This document shows, in pieces, positions 37,783 to 48,800 of a DNA stretch of 64,000 nt. The translations under genes were made by a program, and so were the position numbers. How positions within the stretch are numbered: the stretch's first letter is position 1; every line of letters begins with the position of its first letter. The notes under the pieces were generated by a model. That model had not been told where the DNA came from. It worked only from the letters and a program-made list of their open reading frames with translations, and searched no databases. Origin of the DNA: Paramacrobiotus metropolitanus (taxonomy: Eukaryota; Tardigrada; Eutardigrada; Parachela; Macrobiotidae); assembly GCF_019649055.1 (NCBI RefSeq), contig NW_026570234.1:558001-622000 (forward strand), given 5' to 3'.

Positions 37783-40330
37783 TTTCTAGTCCTTTTATCA
37801 ACAAATACGGTGAAAAGTGACGATTTATGGTAAAACGTGCAGCTTTGCAGCCCAGTGTCCGGGTTGCCGTTTACAACTCTTGAAATTATGTAGTTAGGAA
37901 CAAAATATCATAATCGCGAAACTGCCAACAACACCGAGAGAAACAGACCAACATCTGCCTGGTTTGAGACTTGCCGCTGCTGTAGCTTACAATTAGTACA
38001 CATAACACATAGGCTGGTGACACTTGACACAGCCACTGCACATTATTATTATTATTATTATTATTTCTTCGTGGAGCAGGTAGCCCATTTCCGGCTAGGG
38101 TGACATACTAGCATGGGATTTTAAACCTGGCCAAACAGCAACTGCATAGAGAAAATTCCCAGCACGCTTAAACAAAATTTACACTACACAACGCATGTTT
38201 AAACGCATCAACCGATCGAACACTAAAAATATCAGAAGAATTAGAATCCACGAAAAATTTCCACATTTTATTTAGCTTCCAAGCCAAGGTTGTTTCGCCG
38301 ACTTTTTTCTTTGCTTTCGCCTTGATTATGGTCCGATTCCCTTTCCGAAGATTGTACGGTTTCACTTCCTCTTTAAATTCCACCATCTCGCTGATGTACT
38401 GTGGCACATGGAATTTTTCCGGGTGCTTGATTTTGTACAACCACATCGCTTCGTTTTGTCTCCATCTGGTGAACAGAGGAAGGATCCCGTGCTTGGTCAT
38501 GAACAATTCCGTGGATATTCCAGAGTAGTTTGCAGCCGCTCGCAGGCCGCTACGATGCATGGCGGCCAGTTTTTCCCGCAAGCGCACAGATGCCCCGTTC
38601 CACACTGTAGAACAGTAGTCCAGATGAGACTGGACAAGGCATAGAAAAGCGCAATGCGTTGGGATGTTGGCAGGCCGATTTTCACACGATTTAACAGTGA
38701 TATACCGTACCGAACACTCTTTTGGACCTTTTTAACATGGTCAGTCCAACTGAGATGTTCATCCAGTATCACTCCAAGGTGTTTCACTGACTTTTCTGGT
38801 TGCAACTGATGACCGTTCAGCGACGCAGTGAAAAATAAGTACAAAATATCTGTATTTACTAGTATACTATATAGATAGAAGTACGATATAGTTTTATTCA
38901 GTGTGAAACTTTTACGAGTTTATAAGCCGATCGCCTCTCAGTAGCGACATCGGCCTCGGCATGCATACGTACTTATTCTTCAAAATCTGCACCAAAATTT
39001 GTAAAACAAGCATCAAACGATCGCGGTCTGTATTGTACTAGTGTTGGTTATTTTGTTAACATATACAATTCATTTCTTTTTTCTTCTGCAGATTATTGCA
39101 TAATAGTCTTAGTTTAGCAAGATTTTGGTTTTGGATAAAAACAATGCTATTATCCGTAATAAATGTTTTATATGTGCTCATTACCACCATACTACTTGTA
39201 TAAGAAGCCCCTCTTCTATAATTATGTGCTACCAACACCAAGTCGTGATTGGTGATAACAAAAGCACTAAGGTAAATTTTTAGGCTAAACTGTCCGATAA
39301 AAAATTTTTTTGCAACAAAACTTTTTTTAAGATCGGCGGTACGAAGCAGTCAGAGGTTTTCTGTAAAAGTAAAGTACTGTACTGTACTTGTTGTATCTTT
39401 GTTTCTTGAATGATTATACAGCCTCAGCCGACTCCGGAAATAGGCGGCCTAATCCCACAGAATATTTCGTCTAATTTGGTCGATTCTGGTACTGTCCCGT
39501 GACACAGGCAGCGTTTCCCGCAATAAAAATTTAATTAAGTTCGTGCAGTATTCAAAATTTATTGTGAGTGGTACTGTGGTGCTAACTTCTGCACGATTGG
39601 TTTACGACTTTACGGGGACTTCAGCAGGCGGCACAGCGTACTGTACCCTGGACCGATGGTTGATTTATTAATTAATGACTAACGTACTGTATAATAAATC
39701 TTATCGTGCGGGGTAATTAACTTTCAGAGTATTAAGTAAATTAATTAAGTACTTTAAAGCGGGTCACCGGCACTTCTGCGATTGCACGTAGCAACATACA
39801 GGTGTATTGTACTTGACTTCCGGTATCGGTTTGAAAGCTATTAGTCACTCCATGACTTCATTCATTGCACCGTCAGAATCTCGGTTTTCAGCTCCCATCA
39901 GCCTTTCACGCTTACAGCACGTGGCACAATACCGTAGTACGAGTACAAGTGGACTATATGGTGCCGTATGATGTCAGAGCGGTGATATCATTTCTGAACC
40001 ACCCCTTAAACTACAAGTAGAAACGCCGGTATATAAATAATATAGATATAACCAAGGCATTTTGAGTTGCCTTTATTTTTGTAAATTTTACTACGGTACT
40101 GTATTTTTTCATTCTGATTTCAGTATTTTCACTGTTTTTGTGATCTGAGCTGTACCGTATAAGCCTGTGATAAACTAGGGTAGTATTAGGCGAGCGCAAT
40201 AAATTAAATTAAGGATCTCAAATCTCATTGTCAGTCCAGATTTTCTGATCTGTTGTGTACTGTGATCGTTGGTTGTCTACGGTAGTACAGATATTTCTGA
40301 GCTTCTTATAATTTAATAACTGCTGCCAAA
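37783..40330. other. Spacer between divergent ACSS3-like and LENG9-like genes, containing a LINE fragment
   Basis: It holds the truncated LINE at 38041-38850. The remaining sequence (38850-40330) is AT-rich with several GTAC-containing palindromes, for example around 39373-39390, and no convincing gene. The promoters of both flanking genes must lie here. Confidence 0.5.
38041..38850 (-). mobile_element. 5'-truncated LINE (Jockey/I/R1-like non-LTR retrotransposon), C-terminal reverse transcriptase remnant
   Basis: The minus strand encodes the region downstream of the reverse transcriptase core: KSVKHLGVILDEHLSWTDHV, then KKVQKSVRYGISLLNRVKIG, continuing after a frame change with HLDYCSTVWNGASVRL, HRSGLRAAANYSGIS and FTRWRQNEAMWLYKIKHPEK. 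This pattern is standard for Jockey/I/R1-type LINEs. One single-base frameshift at about 38630 divides the frame, and the 5' portion is missing beyond about 38850. The 3' end has an untranslated tail ending in a TAA-type trinucleotide run (38043-38066 on plus, TTA units), typical of I-like elements. Dead copy. Confidence 0.85.
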
Positions 40331-42381
40331 ATGGATGTGAAAGCCGAATTTGAGGCTCTGCGACAGTCTCCATCGGACGGTAATAAACCAGTAATCAAAG
40401 TCATGGAGAATCAAGGGGACTATAAATTCATCGTATCTGTCCTTCCAAACAAGGGATTTCCTGTGAAGATTCAGTTCTTTCTACACGGTATGTCGACATT
40501 TCTTTGGTTTTTATAGCCGTGAGATTCTGTACTCGCACAGATGTCCGATAATCAATTAATTATACACCGTGTACAACATTTCTGTAGAAGTACTCGAGCT
40601 CGTTAGTGACATGAGATTGGTGGATAGTTGTTGAAACTTTTGTGCTATAAAATTGGTCTTGAGATAATGAATATCTGCGTTTTTTGGAACAGACAACTAC
40701 CCAGATTTATTGCCGGACATATTTGTAAAGCGTAACGATTCCACTTCCGCTTCCAATATCTTGCCGGACAACCTTTGCGATAACCTGCGTACCGTGTTAC
40801 TTGAAGTTGCCAATGAGTGTAAAGGAACTCCTATGTTGAAAAAATTAGCCAACAAAGCAGAGGAATTTCTCCAGTCCAATACCGAAATTGTAACAAATTC
40901 CGAAAAGTTGTTACCACTCCCCTCGACGAATGCGAAATCCGAAAAAAGCAAAACCGCCAGACCTGTTAATACGACTGTCACCACAGAAGATCTCGAAACA
41001 CCGGAAAAGAAAAAATTGCGAACAGCAGAGGATGTCATTTCCAGGATTTTATGGGATGACAAACTGGATACAACATGCTTTACCGTTGGATACAATGACC
41101 GGTTTGCCGGCTTAGTGGAAGAAAAATTCAATGCCTTCTGCTGGGATCAGCCGATCAATGCCGTTGACAACGACACACTGGCCATTCCGCAGCATCGTAT
41201 CCAGTATTTTAAGTACAAACAGGTCAAAGTGTGGGATAAAAATGAAAGACTGGACTTGATTTTTGGATCATCCGGCCATAAGGGATCGATTTATGACATG
41301 ATCGCGGAATTTGAGACAGCGGTGAATAATGCCGGAAACGAAGATACAATCGTTGCAGGAGGTACGGCATGTATTTTAGATACAGTATATTTATAAAAAT
41401 ATAGATAATACAGTACTTATTGTACAATGTGCGCAGTTACTAATTTAATTACGGTACGTGTACTTTGTATCGATAACATTTGGGAGTGATGTATAAGGGT
41501 TTTTAAATTAGTATAAACTAAACACTTACCGTAGATTGATGTACTCGTAACTGCTTAATAACTAATCTGTCATTCATGATGCTAAAAAAATTTGAAAATC
41601 GAAAAAGCAGACAAACGTTAACACTATCGGTTAGACAATGTATACGTGTTCATCTTCTAGACTTCTAGTTAATTATCTTGTTTTTACAGGTGATGCATCC
41701 GAAAAAAAGAAGCCTGACTTGAGCGATGACGATCTGGAATTCGATGACAACTTGGAGGAATCAACCGAAAAGAAATATCCAAATGTGAACCGTCCGAATT
41801 TCTTTGTGGCAGTCCGAATGACCGATCCAGAAATCCTGGCTAAAGCCCAAGAAGTTTCCGATCATATTGCCGGAATGGAGCCAAACTTTAAAATCTGCTG
41901 TTTGCCGGTGAAATGCCTGCACATTACTCTAGCTACGCTGCGGTTGAATGGTTTGTCCGATATCACCCATGCGGTGTCGGTCCTGCGCAACATGCGCGGA
42001 AAATTACGTGAAGCATTTCCGGAGCCGATTGAGTTGGACATTGCCAATCTGGATACTTTTTATCAGAATGTTCTCTTTGCAAAGATAAAAGATAACGCCA
42101 CATTCATGGAGTTTGCCGACAACGTTCGAAGTGGACTGCAGCGAGGCGCTGTCAGAATTGTGGATAATCATAGTTTCATTCCACACATGACGCTCATGAA
42201 AATTACCAGACCAGTCCAGCGTCAATTTTCTCACAGCAGACGTATTGATCCCAGTGTCTACATCAGATTTAAAGATGCCGTTTTTGGGAAGCAGATTGTT
42301 AAAGATATTTATTTGTGTCCTATCGGAGTAGATCGAAGGGAAGATGGTTTTTATCAGACTGTGATGGAAATGGATTTTTAA
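40331..42381 (+). CDS. RWD + MJ1316 (DUF504) + 2H phosphoesterase protein, LENG9-like
   Basis: Three exons (40331-40487, 40693-41361, 41690-42381) close exactly to 505 residues. Residues about 1-95 look like an RWD domain (EFEALRQSP, then YKFIVSVLPNKGFPVKIQFF and NYPDLLPDIFV). Residues about 165-250 are an MJ1316/DUF504 domain (AEDVISRILWDDKLD, VGYNDRF, IPQHRIQYFKYKQVKVWDK), which is proposed to recognise cyclic phosphate RNA ends. Residues about 305-505 are an AKAP7/LENG9-type 2H phosphoesterase with both catalytic motifs intact (CLHITLATLRL near 350 and FIPHMTLMKI near 441), so activity on 2',5' or 2',3'-cyclic phosphodiester bonds is plausible. The combination suggests RNA end repair or turnover, possibly linked to damage or antiviral RNA processing (inference). 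Human LENG9 carries the last two domains. Confidence 0.88.
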
Positions 42382-43175
42382 ATTTTTGAGTGCGTGCTAT
42401 CTGTACTTACCATGGTTAGGACAGCACAATAATTACTGCATGGGACGCGAACATGTACCATTGCTCATTTTTCAGACTTAATCGTCAGTCATGCCTAGTG
42501 CCTACGAACGCGAATGTTAATATGCTATTATTATGACGAAAGGAAGCTCGCAAGATGCTAAAATGTTCATTGTCAGTTGTGAAAAAAATTAAAAGAAAAG
42601 ACGGTGCCCAGTGCTTTCTAGGTTGTATCGTACAATCCACAGTTATCGCCTTTAAATTTTAATACAATGTATTTATTTTTAATACGGAATGCCGTACAAA
42701 AACAGTACGAAGTACTTACTTTAAAAACATGACCTTGCCAGCGTACTGTGTAGTGTAGTACTTACTGTACCACAGTACGAGTAGACAAAACTTCAACATC
42801 TGCGCCTCGCGCTCGCATTGTACGTACGATTGTTTTGTACGGTATTAAATACATACGTACTTGTAGTACTTCAATACTTGCTCATTAATCATTTGCTCTG
42901 TTTCTTCCTGCTTCCACTTCCAAGATGCAAATAATGCGGACTGCATGCGGAGTGCGTATTTGCTTTATCAACCAGCGATAAAAATCTCCGCTCACCAGTC
43001 AGAACAATTCACAGACTCCGGCCGCAGAAATCTCTTTTTATGGCCATGCACGAAGGAAAGTTCAGTTTGTGGGGTTCAACTTTGTGCCTTTGTGGGATAT
43101 TAGTTGTACTGTAACCGTAACCTGGGCCCTTTTACAATCCAAAATTATATTGTTTAACTGCCGATTTTGATTAAA
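42382..43175. other. Spacer, promoter region of secreted repeat protein
   Basis: It contains an unusual cluster of GTAC-containing short palindromes (about 42690-42880). No gene is seen. Confidence 0.5.
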
Positions 43176-45166
43176 ATGGATCACAGAAGTTTTTGGTATA
43201 TCGTCTGCGTTGCCATCATATCTTTTGTCCACTTTGGTGCGAGCGCGCCAGGTAGGAATAAAACAATACTACGTTCTAAATCTGGAATTGGATATGTTGC
43301 GCGCTTCGGCTGCACTTCGGGTGTGATGTCCAAGACTAATTAATTTAAAACTGTATCAATCTGGATGCATGTAGCAGTAGACAGCTTAAACCCGAATGGG
43401 AATGGAAAACGGCATGGAATGAAGTTGCATGGTTTTGGGCATAAGTACTATTGCGTCAAGCAAAGGTTAACCATAAGATCTTAAGGAAAATACCACTTTT
43501 TGCATGCGAAAAGTGGTTCGCTGTAACCTTGGTCCTTGAGAGTAGAGGCGCCTGCTTTCACCTGCTAAAACTAATAAGTTTTTACAAAAACTTTCAAGGA
43601 AATTTGAACAGCAATTTCATCTTGTTTGCAGTGTATTTGTATGATCCTCAGTCATCCCAGCCATATGCATCCAGCATCTACATCGACGCCGATCCCGTCT
43701 ATTCATTTGATGCACAGCCCAGTCAACCAGTCGCAACAGGTCAACAACCCTCTGGCCCCGGAGTCGCTCTGACGGCTGGATCGGCATCCTTCGCTCAGAA
43801 TCCCGGATGGCAGGGCGACCAGATGATGATGCCTCCGTCGTTAGGTGGACCGTACGATTTGGATCCCGCCGATTACCCGCCGTTTGGCCCATCCAGTGGC
43901 TACCCGACTGGCGCTGGTCCAGGGCAGCAGATTCCTTCCGGGTCTGGTGGCGCCGTTGCTTTTGTCCAGCACAACGCACAACCGTCTAGTCTGCAGTATG
44001 GTACGGTATCGATTAATATTTGCACAGTTCGTGTGGTTATCTTGCAGTTTTGGAATTTCTTATTATTAAGTTGTTATGCCTGAAAATATGTGGAAGGGTA
44101 AGATATATTTTCTCGATGATTAGTTGCAGTTTAATACAGTTTCGATTATTTTTCAATTTATTTTTTTAACTTTCAGTTTTATGGATTATTTTTTAAATGA
44201 ACATTATCAGATACTTAGATAAATGCGAACACCTGACTTACATACGTAATTAGTGTCTTTCAACGTTTCTTGACTTCGAAAGCATTTGGATCATAAGATT
44301 TTCGTTTATATGGATTACGACTCACTGTTTTACAATTTACAGCTGGCCCGGCATTCCTTAGCTACGATGTACGGCAGCCTTATATCCACGCCGGAAATGT
44401 TGATTTCTCCAAGCTTCCGATCGCTTTACCTAAACTGACCAATTCTGCCACGGGAACGCTCATTAACACAGGAAGTGCTGATAAGGGTCAACTGAGCGCA
44501 TCCGGAAAGACGAACACTAATACTGGTATCCACATTAACCGCTTTATTTCGCAAAAGTAACCAATAAACACTGTGGAATAAACTTACGGGAGGCAGTAAT
44601 ATGCAGAATTCATTATAATTAGGAATTATCTTCTCGGAAAACATATGGGGAATAAGAATATGTGGGCTGATGTTTTGTTTTTAGGTCCTATGGGAGCTTT
44701 AAGTACCGGCTCTGGGACAATTTCCGGTCAAGGTCTCGGTTTATCTGCCACTCAGGTCAACAGTGGTCAGGCCGGCACCGGAATAGCGCCGGCAGGACCG
44801 AATGCCCCGTTAAGTGGCAGCTCCAGCAATAACTTTGTTAACAGCCTGCAAGCTGAAAAAGGACGCGTTCTTGGTGATTCCAACACGGTTTCACGGACAG
44901 GTAAAAGTTATGGTAATCGTATTGCAGGCTTCCAGTATGGTTTGTGATGCAGTTTATACGGCAGCAATGTAAAATGTGAACGTTAGACTGACCATTCTCG
45001 CCGTTGTTTAGGTGCTAATGGGAACGCGTTTGGTTCGTCAAGCGGAAACGCATTCGGTACTGGTCAGGGATTGCAGTTGACCCAGGTTGCCAATTCAGAT
45101 AGTGAAGGGTCCGGAGTAGGTGCACCAGGACCACAACCGTATATGGCGCGGAGAGCTTGGAATTAA
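43176..45166 (+). CDS. Secreted Gly/Ser/Pro-rich low-complexity protein
   Basis: Five exons (43176-43251, 43632-44000, 44343-44525, 44685-44900, 45012-45166), all joined in phase 1, close exactly to 332 residues. A clear signal peptide (MDHRSFWYIVCVAIISFVHF, cleavage near GASAP) leads into Pro/Gln/Ser/Tyr-rich sequence, then a KLPIALPKLTNSATGTLINT segment, then Gly/Ser/Asn-rich sequence. No cysteine pattern or known domain is visible. Exons 4 and 5 contain a related motif (GQGLGLSATQVNSGQAGTG versus GQGLQLTQVANSDSEGSG), consistent with exon duplication helped by the uniform phase. Composition suggests an extracellular-matrix, cuticle, silk- or mucus-like component, possibly lineage specific. 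I do not recognise a family. Confidence 0.8.
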
Positions 45167-45889
45167 AAGAGCGTTCGTTCCTCGGTAAATTCTCTTTAGC
45201 CTGCTGGGCGAGGTGTTTTTCAACCGTTTGTTTATACTATTATTAATGTGATACCGTGCGGGCGATGAAACTGATGCTGTGGTGCCGTTAACTAGTCAGT
45301 TTTGGCTGCTTTTAAGTAATTACCGCCGTTTATTGTGCTAAATTGATTAAAGTTTGCGCGACTGAAGGATGCTACAGATGCTACCACCAGCGTGTTATCA
45401 CGGATTAACACAGTTTTGCTACCGGTATAATTATTAGCCAACATCGATACCCATCGATACTTCAAGAGTTCAAGTATACCTAACACCGATAGCTGACAAG
45501 AATTAAGGGACATGGCAGATCCGGTGACTGTGTTCGCAACAGCTTCCGAAAATTGCCCCAAAGTTTTTAACGATTGTGTTTTTTAATGCAGATGTGTGCT
45601 GTGCACTGCACTCAAAAATAAATCGAAGCACCAGATTATATTGGTTTTTGCTTATTAAACCCAAGATAATTTATCGTTAATCAAGATCACAGTACAGTAT
45701 TTTATTCGGAAATGTTACAATAGCTTGCATCCGCATTGCGGGTGGCGGTGCTGTTTCTGTGTTTGTTGACGTTTTGCGGTTCCAGATTGGTCATAAATAA
45801 AAATCAGTAACAATCAAAAATTCTCGTTTTAGAACATTTGACTATTTGTAACAATTACGGAGTTATGATAGGGTTTTAAGCGGCTCTCC
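45167..45889. other. Spacer with 3' UTR of secreted protein and upstream region of NBAS-like gene
   Basis: It holds a polyadenylation signal at 45617-45622. A minus-strand frame of 89 codons (45561-45292) has no recognisable content. Nothing else is seen. Confidence 0.5.
45617..45622 (+). terminator. Polyadenylation signal AATAAA of the secreted repeat gene
   Basis: A canonical AATAAA lies about 450 bp after the stop codon, in an otherwise ordinary 3' flank. Assignment to this gene is by position only. Confidence 0.45.
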
Positions 45890-48800
45890 ATGGAGTATCA
45901 AGAGCAGAATGGAATATTGTATGAAGTAGTTGTTTCAGCAGAGTGGCCAAGCCATCTCCAGGTAAGGATGCCAACAGATCTTCTAGGCAGACTGATTAAT
46001 CGCTGCTGAAATTGTTGATTTTAAAGAATATAAAATTCTGAAGCTCGGGTAAGTTTCAGACGCAGAAATTGGTTAATAGTTGTGAGTTCCTCAAAGCTCC
46101 CTTCAGAGTTTACGCTTTGCCATCTGTAGATCTGATGTTTCGATGTTTAACACGTTGCTTTCTTTTTGCAGGCAGCAGACAGTGATGCGTCCAAGGATGC
46201 CGAAAAATCGGAGAAACCCAATGGCTGGAGTGTAGTTTTACTTCGTAAGTTATTGCTATAACATTTAATATATTACTTTAACTATGAGATATTCAAAACT
46301 CGATACCGTTTGTATGATCTGCGACATGTTTAGAGTTCTGAGCTGGTTTGATAAATATTAAAAAGCATCGGCTGTTTGCATTTAGGGCCGTTGTTGTGGT
46401 TCTTATCGTGGATTTCGTGGTGGTTATGGGAATTTGTTGGGCGGTATTCTGTTCCGGAAAATTTTATGCATTTATGGCGTGCACAGATTCCTTGGAAAAT
46501 CGCCGTTGTTCGGTCAGCGCTGACATTTGACGATTGTTGCGGGACGGGTCTCATTTACTTGCATGTAATTGTAGTTCGGAACACAGCGACAAACCAGACA
46601 ATCCCACTTACGCTGCCATTGTTAAATCTACAAACCTGGAAGTCCGTCGATTCAGTGATGAATTCGTCAAAGCCGTGGAAGAAATTCGCAGTATGCTACA
46701 CTGATAAATTTTGCATTCGATTGAAGTTTAAATGTACATTTTAAGAAATCCACTATCTTTGGAATAATTTTTGTAAAGAGTACGATTTATCTGACGGTTG
46801 GGTTACTTAATTTTTCCGATGTTTTTTTTGCGAAAAAAAGTTGAATTTTGTTGAATTCACTTCACTCTCGTTTTATAAATTAACTTTTTTAGTTAGCGGC
46901 GATTCGTATCCATATTTACGCAAAATTGCCTGGAGCCCAGATGGAAAGTTCGTGGCCCTGGTTCAGTCAGATGGGAAGTTGACGATATTTGACCGCAGCA
47001 GCGGGAAATCTTGTCAACAATTTGCTTCGAAGCCAGTAAGTTCTCCGCAGAATTTCTCCGTAGATCTTTCACCGTTGGATAAGCAGCTTCAGTATGAAGA
47101 ACTTAAAATTTACAACAGTGGGCCATCGCTGGACAACTGATAAGACTGCGCATCGTCTCGGAAATCTTATGGACAAATCCATTTACTTCGGAAGAGTAAG
47201 CGTTTCAAAAACTTCCGTGCCTGAATAAAATCCTTTATCAAATACGCAAATTTACATGTGTTAGTGCGCATGGATTGGTGCTGACGCTGCTAAACGGCTC
47301 GATGCGACTGTATGGAATTAGGTTGGTTATCCTCGCATTTTCGAATAGTTTTATATTGTGCTTATCTTGCTGAGACCTGTTTTTATTTGCAGTCATGATG
47401 GAAAGATTTGCGAACGATCCACAATAAAGACAAGATCGCGAAAAACGTTTTTATCCAAATGCATTTGTGCGGCAGCGTACGCAAGGAAAAGTGATCTCGT
47501 AGTTACCGCCTCCAGCATTAACCAGGCAGTTGACGAAGATCTGGATGTATCATGGAAAGCTGGCCTTGTGCTTTGGCGTATGGTCAACGAGGTTCCATTC
47601 CTGGTTCCCGCTCCTAAAACCGATACATCCCAGGTGCACACGTGACGTTTTCTAAACGTTCGACGAATTAGTATAGTTATCCATGGATTTTTGTTGGTAC
47701 AAGGCTGTGTATTGTACTAAAAATGTAAGGGGTTAGCAATTTTTAAAAAAAATTAAGTGACAAAGTGTTATTTGTTACGCTTTCCAACCGCGGTAAGTTA
47801 AGGTTGTGCTTAAGAGGGTACGATTGAGTTGCGAATTATTTCTCATCGTCTTTTTTCAGTGGCTGTGTTACCTGTGTATATGATTATTTTACGTTAACAG
47901 GCGCGGAATTCAGCAGTTTTATATTCCAAATTTGTGCGAGCTCGAGATGGTGTTATAAAAATGGCATTGAATCAATCAGAGGATGCTCTGGTCACCCTTT
48001 TTGCTTCTGGATGCGTAGCAGTCTGGGCATTCCCCAGTTTGCGCTTGCGAAGATTATGGATGGCTGAGGACATGCCAAAATATACCGCTCCATCGTCCAA
48101 TACAAAACTGAGATTGAAAAAGGAAAGTTTTTCTCTGATCAAGGACTTGTCATCCTTTCCTACGGATGTCGAATGGTGGTCTGATAGTGTGATCATTCTG
48201 TGCCAAGCGAACGGAGCCGTATCGTTGCAAGATATAACTGGACGAGAATTATTCAACATTACTCATGGATCATTTGAACGGTTTCGTCCTGGTTGTAAAA
48301 TTTCATGCAGCTTTTCAGACACTTTTCTTGTTCTAGAGGTGAGTCGCCTACCTTTGGTCCGTTGCAAATTATTTCGAAATGTGGCTGGACATGCGAAAGT
48401 TTGGACACACACCTGCATCAGCTTTTTTCAGCCCGTGTTTATTAAATTTTATTTAGCATTTCGATTGAATAAAATACTGTTGTAGATAGATCCTTTATGT
48501 TGTCCTGTTTTTAGGAGGAAAGCAGTGGGAAACCGTGGGATGGATCTGATAGTTTGGATGGAGAAATATCTGTACTTAATACCTCCGATCTCAGTGATGA
48601 TTCAGAAGATATGCGGTCGATTTTATCAGAAACCTTAGCCTCTCTGGGGTTCGAAGAGCCTGTGCCTATCACAAAGCCAAAGAAGACTGTCTCCGCTTAC
48701 CGCTTGAATTGCTTCCAGACGGCTTCTCCTCTTGAAATGTTCAACAGAAAACTTGGGAATGAGGAATATGGTGAACTCAAAATTTCCATCGATTCTGTGA

